A stretch of DNA of 64,000 nucleotides, taken from positions 186,001 to 250,000 of the forward strand of contig CAJNBP010000001.1 of NCBI GenBank assembly GCA_905221035.1, written 5' to 3'. Below, piece after piece: positions 29,958 to 41,073 of the stretch. A program made the position numbers and the translations under genes. The stretch comes from a bacterium (GTDB lineage Bacteria > Bacillota > Bacilli > Lactobacillales > Streptococcaceae). Below the pieces are notes generated by a model, which was not told the origin of the DNA, did no database searches, and worked only from the letters and a program-made list of their open reading frames with translations. Within the stretch, counting starts at the first letter, position 1. Every line of letters starts with the position of its first letter.

Positions 29958-31382
29958 TTGACAAGATATCAGAATTTAGTAAATGGAGAATGGAAATCAT
30001 CTGAAAAAGAAATTACGATTTATTCACCAATCAATCAAGAAGAATTAGGTACAGTACCCGCTATGAGTCAGGCTGAAGTAGATGAGGCTATGCAAGATGC
30101 GCGTGCAGCCCTGCCAGCATGGCGAGCTTTAGCACCAGTTGAGCGTGCAGCCTATTTGCATAAGACAGTAGCTATTTTGGAACGTGATAAAGAAAAAATT
30201 GGTACAATTCTTGCCAAAGAGGTTGCTAAAGGGATTAAAGCAGCAATTGGAGAAGTGGTGCGTACCGCAGACTTGATTCGCTATGCTGCTGAAGAGGGTC
30301 TCCGTATCACTGGACAAGCGATGGAAGGTGGCGGTTTTGAAGCAGCAAGTAAAAACAAACTGGCTGTTGTCCGTCGTGAGCCGGTTGGAATTGTCTTAGC
30401 TATCGCGCCATTTAACTATCCAGTCAACCTTTCTGGATCTAAGATTGCTCCGGCCTTGATTGCAGGGAATGTGGTTATGTTTAAGCCACCAACACAAGGT
30501 TCTATTTCTGGTCTCTTGTTGGCTAAAGCCTTTGAAGAAGCAGGGATTCCAGCAGGTGTTTTCAATACTATTACGGGACGTGGTTCAGAAATTGGGGATT
30601 ATATCATTGAGCACAAAGAAGTCAACTTTATCAACTTTACAGGATCAACCCCTATCGGAGAACGTATTGGTCGTTTAGCTGGTATGCGTCCTATCATGTT
30701 GGAACTTGGTGGAAAAGATGCGGCTCTTGTACTAGAAGATGCAGATTTGGAACACGCTGCCAAGCAAATCGTTGCAGGAGCCTTTAGCTACTCAGGCCAA
30801 CGTTGCACGGCCATTAAACGTGTCATTGTTCTCGAAAGTGTAGCAGATCAATTAGCTACTTTGCTTCAGGAAGAAGTTTCTAAATTAACAGTTGGTGATC
30901 CATTTGACAATGCTGATATTACACCTGTTATTGACAATGCTTCAGCCGACTTCATTTGGGGCTTGATTGAGGATGCGCTAGAAAAAGGTGCTCAGGCTCT
31001 TACACCAATCAAACGTGAGGGCAATCTTCTCTGGCCTGTGCTTTTTGACCAAGTTACAAAAGATATGAAAGTAGCATGGGAAGAGCCATTTGGTCCTGTT
31101 TTACCAATTATTCGTGTGGCTAATGTAGAAGAAGCAATTGCCTTTGCCAACGAATCTGAATTCGGCCTTCAATCCTCAGTCTTTACAAATGATTTCAAAA
31201 AGGCCTTTGAAATCGCTGAAAAACTTGAAGTGGGAACAGTCCATATTAATAATAAAACCCAGCGTGGTCCAGATAATTTCCCATTCCTTGGTGTCAAAGG
31301 CTCTGGTGCTGGTGTTCAAGGAATTAAATATAGCATTGAAGCGATGACAAATGTCAAATCCATTGTTTTTGATATGAAATAA
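29958..31382 (+). CDS. gapN: NADP-dependent non-phosphorylating glyceraldehyde-3-phosphate dehydrogenase
   Basis: 474-residue aldehyde dehydrogenase family enzyme oxidising glyceraldehyde-3-phosphate straight to 3-phosphoglycerate and making NADPH; in streptococci, which lack a full oxidative pentose phosphate supply in many conditions, it is a main NADPH source. General base E249 in LELGGKDAA and nucleophile C283 in SGQRCTAIKR are present. The start is TTG 29958, supported by AGGAGG eight bases before it; no ATG or GTG is available nearby without losing conserved residues. Monocistronic, between a terminator and its own terminator. A Rex-like site upstream suggests redox control. Confidence 0.96.
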   Translation: MTRYQNLVNGEWKSSEKEITIYSPINQEELGTVPAMSQAEVDEAMQDARAALPAWRALAPVERAAYLHKTVAILERDKEKIGTILAKEVAKGIKAAIGEVVRTADLIRYAAEEGLRITGQAMEGGGFEAASKNKLAVVRREPVGIVLAIAPFNYPVNLSGSKIAPALIAGNVVMFKPPTQGSISGLLLAKAFEEAGIPAGVFNTITGRGSEIGDYIIEHKEVNFINFTGSTPIGERIGRLAGMRPIMLELGGKDAALVLEDADLEHAAKQIVAGAFSYSGQRCTAIKRVIVLESVADQLATLLQEEVSKLTVGDPFDNADITPVIDNASADFIWGLIEDALEKGAQALTPIKREGNLLWPVLFDQVTKDMKVAWEEPFGPVLPIIRVANVEEAIAFANESEFGLQSSVFTNDFKKAFEIAEKLEVGTVHINNKTQRGPDNFPFLGVKGSGAGVQGIKYSIEAMTNVKSIVFDMK

Positions 31383-31387
31383 AATGT

Positions 31388-31421
31388 AAAATCAGGAAAT
31401 TGTTTTCCTGGTTTTATTTTT
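31388..31421 (+). terminator. Terminator after gapN
   Basis: Perfect 11-bp stem AAATCAGGAAA / TTTCCTGGTTT (31389-31399 with 31404-31414) and a T-rich tail. Confidence 0.85.
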
Positions 31422-31442
31422 CACATAAAAACAATGCTATAT

Positions 31443-31472
31443 TTGGATAAAATACGAACTTTGTGATATGAT
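31443..31472 (+). promoter_or_regulatory. Second, distal promoter upstream of glgB
   Basis: TTGGAT (31443-31448), 18-base spacer, TGA + TATGAT (31467-31472, extended -10). It is 186 bases before glgB; the transcript would carry a roughly 180-base leader with no ORF that I recognise. It could be an alternative glg promoter or that of a small RNA. Confidence 0.45.
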
Positions 31473-31590
31473 AGTAATCAAAAAGAGGACGTTTTCACAA
31501 ACTATCTGTCATTCCTTGATTTATAAGTGAATGGATAAGTTCATTTTTTGAAGATTTTCAAAAGAATTTTTACCAAATATGATAATTTAC

Positions 31591-31619
31591 TTGAATCTTC
31601 CATAAAAAGGTAGTATAAT
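31591..31619 (+). promoter_or_regulatory. Main promoter of the glg operon
   Basis: TTGAAT (31591-31596), 17-base spacer, perfect TATAAT (31614-31619), 39 bases before the glgB ATG. Confidence 0.8.
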
Positions 31620-31627
31620 AAATCTAT

Positions 31628-31641
31628 AGAAAACGCTTACA
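31628..31641. promoter_or_regulatory. CcpA (cre-like) operator at the glg promoter
   Basis: AGAAAACGCTTACA matches the cre consensus TGNAANCGNTNNCA at all but the first base. It lies just after the -10, covering the transcription start, where CcpA binding would repress in glucose. Confidence 0.65.
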
Positions 31642-31657
31642 GAAAAGGGGAGGTATT

Positions 31658-33586
31658 ATGGATAAAAGAGAAGCTTTGCGCACCTTTATGACAGGAGAAA
31701 ATTTTCATCTTCAGCATTATTTAGGAGCACATAGAGAAGAACTAAATGGAGAGTACGGTTATACATTTCGTGTGTGGGCTCCCAACGCTCAGGCTGTCCA
31801 CTTGGTGGGGGATTTTACCAATTGGGTAGAAAATCAAATTCCAATGGAACGAAATGAATTTGGTGTCTGGGAAGTCTTTACCAGCCTTGCTCATGAAGGC
31901 CAAATTTACAAGTACCATATCACACGTGCAAATGGTCATCAGTTGATGAAGATTGATCCTTTGGCTGTACGGTATGAGGCACGTCCGGGTACTGGAGCTA
32001 TTTTAACAGAGATTCCAGAAAAGAAATGGAAGGATGGGCTTTGGTTAGCTCGCAGAAAACGTTGGACTTTCTTTGAACGTCCTGTCAATATCTACGAAGT
32101 TCATGCTGGATCGTGGAAGAGAAATCCAGATGGAAGTCCTTATAGTTTTGCTCAATTGAAAGATGAACTCATTCCTTACCTAGTTGAGATGAACTATACT
32201 CATATTGAGTTTATGCCCTTGATGTCCCACCCACTAGGTTTGAGTTGGGGTTACCAGCTTATGGGGTACTTTGCTTTAGAACATGCCTATGGTCGTCCTG
32301 AAGAATTTCAAGATTTTGTTGAGGAATGTCACTTAAACAATATTGGGGTTATTGTGGACTGGGTACCTGGTCATTTTACCATTAATGATGATGCCTTGGC
32401 TTATTATGATGGGACACCAACTTTTGAATATCAAGACCATAATAAAGCTCATAACTACGGTTGGGGCGCTCTCAATTTTGACCTTGGAAAAAATGAAGTC
32501 CAGTCCTTCTTGATTTCTAGTATTAAGTTTTGGATTGACTTTTACCATTTGGACGGTATTCGTGTGGATGCTGTTAGCAACATGCTCTATTTAGACTACG
32601 ATGATGCACCATGGACACCTAATAAAGATGGTGGCAATCTCAACTATGAAGGATATTATTTCCTTCAACGCTTGAATGATGTCATTAAACTAGCGCATCC
32701 AGATGTGATGATGATTGCGGAAGAAAGTTCGTCAGCAACCAAGATTACGGGAATGAAAGAGCTTGGTGGTCTAGGATTTGACTACAAGTGGAATATGGGC
32801 TGGATGAATGATATCCTCCGATTCTACGAAGAAGACCCTATTTACCGTAAGTATGACTTTAATTTGGTGACTTTCAGCTTTATGTATGTTTTCAATGAAA
32901 ACTATCTCCTACCATTCTCGCACGATGAAGTGGTTCACGGTAAGAAGAGTATGATGCATAAGATGTGGGGAGATCGTTACAATCAATTCGCAGGTTTGCG
33001 CAATATCTATACGTACCAAATTTGTCACCCTGGTAAGAAATTGCTCTTCATGGGTAGCGAATACGGCCAATTCCTAGAATGGAGATCTGAAGAGCAGTTG
33101 GAATGGTCTAATCTAGAAGACCCTATGAATGCTAAGATGAAGTATTTCACTTCTCAGCTTAATCAATTCTACAAAGACCATCGCTGTCTGTGGGAAATCG
33201 ATACCAGCTATGATGGTATTGAAATCATTGATGCGGATAATCGAGACCAGAGTGTTCTTTCCTTCATCCGTAAGGGTAAGAAGGGCGATATGCTAGTCTG
33301 CGTCTTTAATATGGCACCTGTTGAACGAAAAGATTTTACAATCGGATTGCCTGTCGCAGGGATTTATGAAGAAGTCTGGAATACTGAGTTAGAAGAGTGG
33401 GGAGGCGTTTGGAAAGAACATAATCAAACTGTTCAAACGCAAGAAGGACTATGGAAAGATTATGAGCAGACCTTGACCTTTACCCTACCTGCTATGGGAG
33501 CAAGTGTATGGAAAATCAAGCGCCGCTTGAAACCTACTAAAATTGTCACAAGTAAAAACCAAAAAGGAGTAGAAAATGAAGAATGA
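31658..33586 (+). CDS. glgB: 1,4-alpha-glucan branching enzyme
   Basis: 642-residue GH13 branching enzyme that cuts alpha-1,4 chains and rejoins them through alpha-1,6 links during glycogen synthesis. CBM48 (about 30-115, [17 protein letters not shown]) precedes the catalytic barrel with nucleophile D304 ([12 protein letters not shown]), acid/base E355 (IAEESSS) and SHDEVVHGK; an all-beta C-domain follows. The long N1 domain of E. coli GlgB is absent, as in other Firmicutes. GGGGAGG precedes ATG 31658. First gene of the glg operon; its last 11 bases overlap glgC, giving coupled translation. Probable control by CcpA through the cre site. Confidence 0.97.
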   Translation: MDKREALRTFMTGENFHLQHYLGAHREELNGEYGYTFRVWAPNAQAVHLVGDFTNWVENQIPMERNEFGVWEVFTSLAHEGQIYKYHITRANGHQLMKIDPLAVRYEARPGTGAILTEIPEKKWKDGLWLARRKRWTFFERPVNIYEVHAGSWKRNPDGSPYSFAQLKDELIPYLVEMNYTHIEFMPLMSHPLGLSWGYQLMGYFALEHAYGRPEEFQDFVEECHLNNIGVIVDWVPGHFTINDDALAYYDGTPTFEYQDHNKAHNYGWGALNFDLGKNEVQSFLISSIKFWIDFYHLDGIRVDAVSNMLYLDYDDAPWTPNKDGGNLNYEGYYFLQRLNDVIKLAHPDVMMIAEESSSATKITGMKELGGLGFDYKWNMGWMNDILRFYEEDPIYRKYDFNLVTFSFMYVFNENYLLPFSHDEVVHGKKSMMHKMWGDRYNQFAGLRNIYTYQICHPGKKLLFMGSEYGQFLEWRSEEQLEWSNLEDPMNAKMKYFTSQLNQFYKDHRCLWEIDTSYDGIEIIDADNRDQSVLSFIRKGKKGDMLVCVFNMAPVERKDFTIGLPVAGIYEEVWNTELEEWGGVWKEHNQTVQTQEGLWKDYEQTLTFTLPAMGASVWKIKRRLKPTKIVTSKNQKGVENEE

Positions 33587-34718
33587 AATGTTAGCTTTGA
33601 TTCTTGCTGGTGGGCAAGGAACTCGTCTCGGTAAACTCACTCAAAGCATCGCAAAACCAGCTGTGCAATTTGGTGGGCGCTACCGTATCATTGACTTTGC
33701 TCTTTCAAACTGTGCCAACTCAGGGATTCACAATGTTGGGGTCATTACACAGTATCAACCACTTGCTCTCAACAACCATATCGGGAACGGTTCAAGCTGG
33801 GGACTAGACGGTATCAATTCTGGTGTCTCTATTCTTCAACCTTATTCTGCAAGTGAAGGAAATCGTTGGTTCGAAGGGACTAGTCACGCTATTTACCAAA
33901 ATATCGACTATATTGACAGTGTCAATCCTGAGTACGTCTTGATTCTCTCTGGGGACCACATCTACAAAATGGACTATGATGATATGCTCCAGTCTCACAA
34001 GGATAATAATGCCAGCTTGACAGTAGCGGTTTTAGACGTCCCTCTTAAAGAAGCTAGTCGTTTTGGTATCATGAATACAGATGCTAATAACCGCATTGTT
34101 GAATTTGAAGAAAAACCAGCTCAACCTAAATCTACCAAAGCTTCTATGGGTATTTACATCTTTGATTGGCAACGTCTCCGCAATATGTTAGTTGCTGCTG
34201 AAAAGAGCAATGTTGATATGTCAGACTTCGGTAAGAATGTCATTCCAAATTACCTTGAGTCAGGTGAAAGTGTCTATGCTTATGAATTTAATGGTTACTG
34301 GAAAGACGTTGGTACGATTGAGTCACTTTGGGAAGCCAACATGGAGTACATTTCTCCAGAAAATGCCTTGGATAGCCGTAACCGTCAATGGAAGATTTAC
34401 TCAAGAAACTTGATTTCACCACCAAACTTCCTTGGTGCAAATGCTGATGTGGAAGATTCATTAGTTGTAGACGGATGTTTTGTTGATGGAACGGTTAAAC
34501 ATTCTATCCTTTCAACAGGGGCACAAGTTCGCGAAGGGGCAGAAGTAGTAGATTCAGTTATCATGAGTGGAGCTATTATTGGAAACGGAGCTAAAATCAA
34601 ACGTGCCATTATTGGTGAAGGTGCGATTATTTCTGACGGTGTCGAAATTGATGGAACAGATGAAGTACAAGTTGTAGGATATAATGAAGTAGTGGGGGTA
34701 GCAACAGATGAAGATTGA
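33576..34718 (+). CDS. glgC: Glucose-1-phosphate adenylyltransferase, catalytic subunit
   Basis: 380-residue ADP-glucose pyrophosphorylase that makes ADP-glucose from ATP and glucose-1-phosphate, the committed step in bacterial glycogen synthesis. The nucleotide-binding [11 protein letters not shown] is intact near residues 12-22, [20 protein letters not shown] metal-binding sequence follows ([10 protein letters not shown]), and a left-handed beta-helix with hexapeptide repeats forms the C-terminal part. It works as a heterotetramer with GlgD in low-GC Gram-positives. It overlaps glgB by 11 bases at its start and glgD by 11 at its end. Confidence 0.97.
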   Translation: MKNEMLALILAGGQGTRLGKLTQSIAKPAVQFGGRYRIIDFALSNCANSGIHNVGVITQYQPLALNNHIGNGSSWGLDGINSGVSILQPYSASEGNRWFEGTSHAIYQNIDYIDSVNPEYVLILSGDHIYKMDYDDMLQSHKDNNASLTVAVLDVPLKEASRFGIMNTDANNRIVEFEEKPAQPKSTKASMGIYIFDWQRLRNMLVAAEKSNVDMSDFGKNVIPNYLESGESVYAYEFNGYWKDVGTIESLWEANMEYISPENALDSRNRQWKIYSRNLISPPNFLGANADVEDSLVVDGCFVDGTVKHSILSTGAQVREGAEVVDSVIMSGAIIGNGAKIKRAIIGEGAIISDGVEIDGTDEVQVVGYNEVVGVATDED

Positions 34719-35847
34719 TAAATATTCTGCCATTTTAGGAAATACAGTTGGTTTTCACGATATGTCGACATTGACAGACCACCGTCCAGTAGCAAGTTTG
34801 CCATTTGGTGGGAAATATCGTTTGATTGACTTCCCGCTTTCAAGCCTTGCTAATGCAGGTGTTCGTAGTGTCTTTGGTATTTTCCAGCAGGATAATATCA
34901 GCTCAGTCTTTGACCATATTCGTTCAGGACGCGAGTGGGGCTTATCAACCCTTCTTAGCCATTACTATCTAGGAATTTACAATACCCGTGTAGAAAGTAG
35001 CACAGTTGGAAAAGAATACTACCAACAGCTTCTTACTTATTTGAAACGTTCTGGCTCAAACCAAACGGTTGCCCTCAACTGCGATGTCTTGATTAACATT
35101 GATTTGAACCAAGTTTTCCACCTACATAGTACAACAAAAGGACCTATCACTGTAGTTTATAAAAAACTAGCTAAGAAAGATGTTTCAGAAGTAAACGCAA
35201 TCTTGGAAGTGGATGAAACAGACCATGTTCGTTCTCATAAACTCTTTGATAGCAAGTCAACAGATGAAACGTTCAACATGTCCACAGATATCTTTGTTGT
35301 TGATACACCTTGGTTGATTGAACGTTTGGAAGAAGAAGCTAAGAAAGAACATCCAGAGAAATTGCGCTATGTTTTACGGGATTTAGCTGCAAAAGAAGGG
35401 GCTTTTGCCTACGAGTACACAGGCTACCTAGCAAACATTCACTCTGTAGAGTCTTATTACCAAGCGAATATTGATATGCTTGAATCACAAAAATTCTACT
35501 CTCTCTTCTCACCAAACCAAAAGATTTATACAAAGGTCAAAAATGAAGAGCCAACTTACTATGCCAATACATCTAAGGTAAGTACTTCTCAGTTTGCTTC
35601 TGGTAGTATCATTGAAGGTCAAGTGGCTAATTCTGTTCTATCACGTAATATTCATGTCCATAAGGATAGCCTGGTTAAAGATAGCCTGCTCTTCCCTCGT
35701 GTTGTTATTGGAGAAGGAGCTCAGGTCGAATATGCTATCTTGGACAAGGGTGTTGAAGTTGAGCCTGGTGTTGTGATTCGAGGAACTGCAGAACATCCAG
35801 TTGTCGTTAAGAAAGGTAGCAAAGTAACAGAGGATATTCATTCATGA
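34708..35847 (+). CDS. glgD: ADP-glucose pyrophosphorylase regulatory subunit GlgD
   Basis: 379-residue paralogue of GlgC. It keeps the sugar-binding [10 protein letters not shown] and the C-terminal beta-helix, but the nucleotide loop GGXGTRL is replaced by [12 protein letters not shown], and the catalytic aspartate motif of GlgC (SGDHIYKMD) is now NCDVLINID. It is therefore expected to be poorly active alone and to modulate GlgC, as shown for other Firmicute GlgCD enzymes. Starts inside glgC and ends overlapping glgA by four bases, consistent with stoichiometric, coupled synthesis. Confidence 0.95.
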   Translation: MKIDKYSAILGNTVGFHDMSTLTDHRPVASLPFGGKYRLIDFPLSSLANAGVRSVFGIFQQDNISSVFDHIRSGREWGLSTLLSHYYLGIYNTRVESSTVGKEYYQQLLTYLKRSGSNQTVALNCDVLINIDLNQVFHLHSTTKGPITVVYKKLAKKDVSEVNAILEVDETDHVRSHKLFDSKSTDETFNMSTDIFVVDTPWLIERLEEEAKKEHPEKLRYVLRDLAAKEGAFAYEYTGYLANIHSVESYYQANIDMLESQKFYSLFSPNQKIYTKVKNEEPTYYANTSKVSTSQFASGSIIEGQVANSVLSRNIHVHKDSLVKDSLLFPRVVIGEGAQVEYAILDKGVEVEPGVVIRGTAEHPVVVKKGSKVTEDIHS

Positions 35848-37277
35848 AAATTTTATTTGTAGCAGCTGAGGGTGCACCCTTTTCAAAAACAGGTGGTTTG
35901 GGAGACGTTATTGGCGCTCTTCCAAAATCACTGGTAAAAGCTGGGCACGAAGTTGCAGTGATTTTACCCTACTATGACATGGTAGAGGCTAAATTTGGAA
36001 ATCAAATTGAAGATGTTCTTCATTTTGAGGTGAGCGTCGGTTGGCGCAGACAGTACTGTGGAATTAAGAAAACCGTCTTAAACGGTGTAACCTTCTACTT
36101 TATTGACAGCCAATATTATTTCTTCCGTGGTCATGTTTATGGTGATTTTGACGATGGGGAACGTTTCGCTTTCTTCCAACTGGCTGCCATTGAGGCTATG
36201 GAAAGGATTGACTTTATTCCTGACCTTCTCCATGTTCATGACTACCATACAGCTATGATTCCTTTCTTGTTAAAGGAAAAATACCGTTGGATTCAAGCCT
36301 ATGAGGGAATTAAAACAGTTTTAACCATTCATAATTTGGAATTCCAAGGACAATTTTCAGAAGGAATGTTATGGGATTTGTTTGGAGTCGGTTTTGAACG
36401 TTATGCTGATGGTACCCTTCGCTGGAACAACTGTCTGAACTGGATGAAGGCTGGTATTCTCTATGCGGACCGTGTTTCAACCGTTTCGCCTAGTTATGCT
36501 CATGAAATTATGACCAGTCAGTTCGGATGTAACTTGGATCAGATTCTTCGAATGGAATCTGGCAAGGTCTCTGGTATCGTGAACGGGATTGATGCTGACC
36601 TGTATAATCCTCAGACGGATGCTCTTTTAGATTATCATTTCAATCAGGAAGATTTGTCTGGGAAAGCCCAAAATAAGGCAAAATTGCAAGAGAGAGTAGG
36701 CTTGCCAGTTAGAGCTGACGTTCCACTGGTGGGAATTGTTTCTCGTTTGACACGTCAAAAAGGTTTTGATGTGGTGGTCGAAAGTCTTCACCATATCTTG
36801 CAAAATGATGTTCAGATTGTTCTTTTGGGAACTGGAGATCCAGCCTTTGAAGGAGCTTTCTCATGGTTTGCTCAGATTTACCCAGACAAGCTATCAGCAA
36901 ACATCACTTTTGATGTCAAACTTGCTCAAGAAATCTACGCTGCTTGTGACCTCTTCCTCATGCCGAGTCGTTTTGAACCATGTGGCTTGTCTCAAATGAT
37001 GGCGATGCGTTATGGAACATTACCATTGGTTCATGAAGTTGGTGGTTTGCGAGATACTGTCCGCGCTTTCAATCCAATCGAAGGAAATGGTACAGGCTTT
37101 AGCTTTGACAATCTATCTCCTTATTGGTTAAATTGGACTTTCCAAACAGCATTGGACTTGTATAGGAACCATCCCGATGTTTGGAGAAACTTACAAAAAC
37201 AAGCTATGAAGTGTGATTTCTCATGGGATACAGCCTGCAAATCATACCTTGACTTGTACCATAGTTTAGTTAACTAA
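35844..37277 (+). CDS. glgA: Glycogen synthase (ADP-glucose)
   Basis: 477-residue GT5 starch/glycogen synthase that adds glucose from ADP-glucose to the growing alpha-1,4 chain. The N-terminal KTGGLGDV (K15-) binds ADP-glucose; the C-terminal Rossmann domain has RLTRQKGFD and the conserved [18 protein letters not shown] segment. It starts four bases inside glgD. Last gene of glgBCDA, with a strong terminator following. No glgP (phosphorylase) lies in this cluster, so breakdown must rely on genes elsewhere plus pulA. Confidence 0.97.
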   Translation: MKILFVAAEGAPFSKTGGLGDVIGALPKSLVKAGHEVAVILPYYDMVEAKFGNQIEDVLHFEVSVGWRRQYCGIKKTVLNGVTFYFIDSQYYFFRGHVYGDFDDGERFAFFQLAAIEAMERIDFIPDLLHVHDYHTAMIPFLLKEKYRWIQAYEGIKTVLTIHNLEFQGQFSEGMLWDLFGVGFERYADGTLRWNNCLNWMKAGILYADRVSTVSPSYAHEIMTSQFGCNLDQILRMESGKVSGIVNGIDADLYNPQTDALLDYHFNQEDLSGKAQNKAKLQERVGLPVRADVPLVGIVSRLTRQKGFDVVVESLHHILQNDVQIVLLGTGDPAFEGAFSWFAQIYPDKLSANITFDVKLAQEIYAACDLFLMPSRFEPCGLSQMMAMRYGTLPLVHEVGGLRDTVRAFNPIEGNGTGFSFDNLSPYWLNWTFQTALDLYRNHPDVWRNLQKQAMKCDFSWDTACKSYLDLYHSLVN

Positions 37278-37282
37278 TAGAT

Positions 37283-37314
37283 AAAATCGTATGATGACTT
37301 CATACGATTTTTGG
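37283..37314 (+). terminator. Terminator of the glg operon
   Basis: Perfect 11-bp stem AAATCGTATGA / TCATACGATTT (37284-37294 with 37300-37310) and T tail, right after glgA. Confidence 0.85.
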
Positions 37315-37335
37315 GCTGTTTAGAGAGGAGAACTT

Positions 37336-37980
37336 ATGTCCCAAGTAAAAGGCTTGTGTGTCATGGATGTTGACGGCACCTTAATCCTAGAAGAAGTGAT
37401 TGATTTGTTGGGAAGAGAGGCAGGTTGTGAGGAAGAAATTGCGCAGATTACAAGTCAGGCGATGCGAGGAGAGATAGAATTTGAAACGAGTTTACGAAAA
37501 AGAGTGTCCTTGTTGGAAGGTCTTCCTGTTTCGGTCTTTGAGAAAGTTTTTGACTTTATTCATTTAACGCCAAATGCCCAGGAATTCATTTCCATTCTCC
37601 AAAAGAATGGCATCCTAGTAGGTCTGGTGTCTGGTGGATTTACACCAATAGTTGAGAGACTAGCAAAATCCCTTGGCATTACCTATTTCTCTGCCAACCA
37701 ACTTGAAGTTAAAGACGGTCTTCTAACAGGAAAATTAGTTGGACAAATTATCAGTCCCGAGGTTAAAAAAGAAACTCTGGAAAAATGGAGAAAGGAACTG
37801 CAACTTCCTAGAGATAGAACTGTTGCAATCGGTGATGGGGCAAATGATCTATTAATGTTGAAATCAGCAGGACTTGGAATTGCTTTTTGTGCCAAAGAAG
37901 TGCTGAAAAAAGAAATACCGCATCATGTTGACAAGAGGGATTTTTTAGAAGTTCTTCCTTTGATTGACTTTTTAGAATGA
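37336..37980 (+). CDS. serB: HAD-family phosphatase, SerB-like
   Basis: 214-residue haloacid dehalogenase superfamily phosphatase. Motif I DVDGTLI (D11 nucleophile, D13), motif II Ser/Thr in [12 protein letters not shown], motif III Lys in EKWRKEL, motif [12 protein letters not shown]. The cap region and [17 protein letters not shown] place it near phosphoserine phosphatase SerB, the last step of serine synthesis, though related HAD enzymes are hard to separate by eye. AGAGAGGAG precedes ATG 37336. It starts 58 bases after glgA beyond a terminator, so its promoter is not obvious; glycerate kinase follows after 8 bases. Confidence 0.85.
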   Translation: MSQVKGLCVMDVDGTLILEEVIDLLGREAGCEEEIAQITSQAMRGEIEFETSLRKRVSLLEGLPVSVFEKVFDFIHLTPNAQEFISILQKNGILVGLVSGGFTPIVERLAKSLGITYFSANQLEVKDGLLTGKLVGQIISPEVKKETLEKWRKELQLPRDRTVAIGDGANDLLMLKSAGLGIAFCAKEVLKKEIPHHVDKRDFLEVLPLIDFLE

Positions 37981-37988
37981 GGGAAAAT

Positions 37989-39104
37989 ATGAAGATTGTA
38001 ATTGCACCAGATTCGTTTAAGGAAAGCTTGACTGCAGAGCAGGTTGCTGAAGCTATTAAGAGAGGGTTCCAAGAATCGCTAGCAGATGTAGAATGTCTCC
38101 TCTGCCCTGTTGGTGATGGGGGAGAAGGTACTGTAGATGCTATCCGACATTCTCTTGACCTAGAAGAAAAATGGATTCAAGTGACAGGATCTTTTGGCCA
38201 AAAAGAAGCCATGCGCTATTTTCAAAAAGGGGAATTAGCCCTATTTGAAGTAGCTGACTTGGTTGGCCTTGGAAAAATTCCGCTAGAAAAACGAAATCCA
38301 CTGCGAATCCAAACTCGTGGTATTGGAGAGTTGATTCGCCACCTCATTGCTCAAGGGATTAAAGAAATTTATATTGGCGTTGGTGGTACGGCCAGTAATG
38401 ATGGAGGACTGGGGATTGCTGCTGGTTTAGGGTATCAATTTTATGATAGGGATGGAAATAACTTGACTGCTTGCGGTCAGACCTTACTAAACTTAGCTTT
38501 TGTTTCAATAGAAAATTGCTATGAAATTCCTGAAGATGTACACATTCATATTTTAGCAGACGTCGCAAGTCCCTTATGTGGATATCAAGGTGCTACCTAC
38601 ACGTTTGGCAAGCAAAAAGGCCTAGATCCTACTATGTTTGAGGCAGTAGATCAGGCTATCCAAGATTTTTATGAAAAAGTCTCCCCTGCAACATTGGAAA
38701 TTAAAGGAGCAGGAGCTGGTGGAGGCATTGCTGGCGGTTTGTGTGCCTTTGCTCAGTCAAGTATCGTATCTGGAATTGACACCTGTTTAGATTTGATTGA
38801 CTTTGATAAAAAAGTTTCTGATGCTGACTTGGTTGTTGTTGGAGAAGGAAGGCTAGATCGTCAAAGTTTAGCAGGGAAAGCGCCTATAGGCGTAGCAAAA
38901 AGAACCCCTGTCGGAGTTCCTGTTATTGCTATTTGTGGCAGTCTAGCTGAAGATTTACCTTCCCTACCATTTGAAAATATTCAAGCAGCCTTTTCTATTT
39001 TGGAGAAAAGTGAACCTCTAGAAGATAGTCTGAAAAATGCCAGTGTCTATCTGGAGCACACGGCTGCCAATATTGGGCGTTTATTAAGTCTGAGTAATAT
39101 TTAG
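37989..39104 (+). CDS. garK: Glycerate kinase (GarK/GlxK family)
   Basis: 371-residue glycerate 2-kinase of the GarK family, which phosphorylates glycerate for entry to lower glycolysis. Recognisable blocks: [19 protein letters not shown] at the N-terminus, [25 protein letters not shown] and [13 protein letters not shown]. Start ATG 37989, preceded by GAGGGA; an in-frame ATG at 37977 overlapping the serB stop lacks a good site. With serB it forms a two-gene unit. Its stop codon overlaps that of the convergent yueI gene by four bases. Confidence 0.93.
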   Translation: MKIVIAPDSFKESLTAEQVAEAIKRGFQESLADVECLLCPVGDGGEGTVDAIRHSLDLEEKWIQVTGSFGQKEAMRYFQKGELALFEVADLVGLGKIPLEKRNPLRIQTRGIGELIRHLIAQGIKEIYIGVGGTASNDGGLGIAAGLGYQFYDRDGNNLTACGQTLLNLAFVSIENCYEIPEDVHIHILADVASPLCGYQGATYTFGKQKGLDPTMFEAVDQAIQDFYEKVSPATLEIKGAGAGGGIAGGLCAFAQSSIVSGIDTCLDLIDFDKKVSDADLVVVGEGRLDRQSLAGKAPIGVAKRTPVGVPVIAICGSLAEDLPSLPFENIQAAFSILEKSEPLEDSLKNASVYLEHTAANIGRLLSLSNI

Positions 39105-39547
39105 CCAAACCATTTCTTCCATAAGGATGTTTTGGTTGGTTCTTCTTTTTTACCTTCCCAAAGTTTTGCAAAGGCAAGTCGAAGATCCTTTTCTTCTACT
39201 TGAACCGGTGCATTGGTATGAATAATCAGACCGAAAGGAGAAGAAGTGTGCTCTTCAGATACGATGGTAGCTTGACTATCAGTTTCTTTAGCTTCTTTTA
39301 AGTAGAAAACTTGTTTGTCAAATTCGATAGTTGGTGAAATCTTCACAAATAGTGGCTCTGCTTTTTCCTGAAGGTTTTCTAAAATAGATAAAAAGCCTTT
39401 TTCTAACTGAGGGCTATTTGCTGTGTCAATATCTGCATATCCAAGAACTCTTTCCTCAAAAGTACCAAGGTAGCGTCTTTGTTCATCTGGATTTAATTTT
39501 GGCCCACCATGAGCTTTTTCAAGTAATTGTTTTGATAAATCTGTCAT
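39101..39547 (-). CDS. YueI family protein (DUF1694)
   Basis: 148-residue hypothetical protein recognised from the YueI/DUF1694 family by [17 protein letters not shown] near the N-terminus. Members are small alpha/beta proteins that bind neither a known cofactor nor a known partner; function unknown. No signal or membrane segment. It is alone on the minus strand, convergent with and overlapping garK by four bases and divergent from eno. The acidic middle and the basic C-terminal end (SLWKKWFG) are the only compositional features. Confidence 0.8.
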   Translation of the reverse strand: MTDLSKQLLEKAHGGPKLNPDEQRRYLGTFEERVLGYADIDTANSPQLEKGFLSILENLQEKAEPLFVKISPTIEFDKQVFYLKEAKETDSQATIVSEEHTSSPFGLIIHTNAPVQVEEKDLRLAFAKLWEGKKEEPTKTSLWKKWFG

Positions 39548-39643
39548 GAAAACAGTATATCATAAAAGTTAGAATAAAACAGACAAAAGAAAGCGATTAC
39601 TTTATAAAGTTAAGGAAAATTTGCACAAAGATAACGTTTTTTC

Positions 39644-39672
39644 TTGAAAAAGGAGGGGTTTTAAGGTATTAT
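39644..39672 (+). promoter_or_regulatory. Promoter of eno
   Basis: TTGAAA (39644-39649), 17-base spacer, TATTAT (39667-39672), 39 bases before ATG, with AAGGAGAG as ribosome-binding site. Strong promoter fitting a highly expressed gene. Confidence 0.75.
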
Positions 39673-39707
39673 AGAGGTGTAAAAAATTTAACTCATAAGG
39701 AGAGTAA

Positions 39708-41015
<1,308 letters not shown>

Positions 41016-41037
41016 TCGTTGATTTAACAACGTTTCT

Positions 41038-41070
41038 AGCCCCTCGGATTTTATCCGAAGGGCTTTTTTT
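41038..41070 (+). terminator. Terminator of eno
   Basis: Stem AGCCCCTCGGA / TCCGAAGGGCT (41038-41048 with 41054-41064), loop about five bases, then seven T. ISL3 copy 2 is inserted within the last bases of this T tract. Confidence 0.9.
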
Positions 41071-41073
41071 GTG
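41066..41073. repeat. Target-site duplication, left of ISL3 copy 2
   Basis: TTTTTGTG, repeated exactly at 42488-42495. Confidence 0.95.

Noticed and set aside
31486..31500. Second cre site upstream of glgB
   Set aside because: Two or more mismatches to consensus and not placed relative to a strong promoter; mentioned only as a weak possibility.
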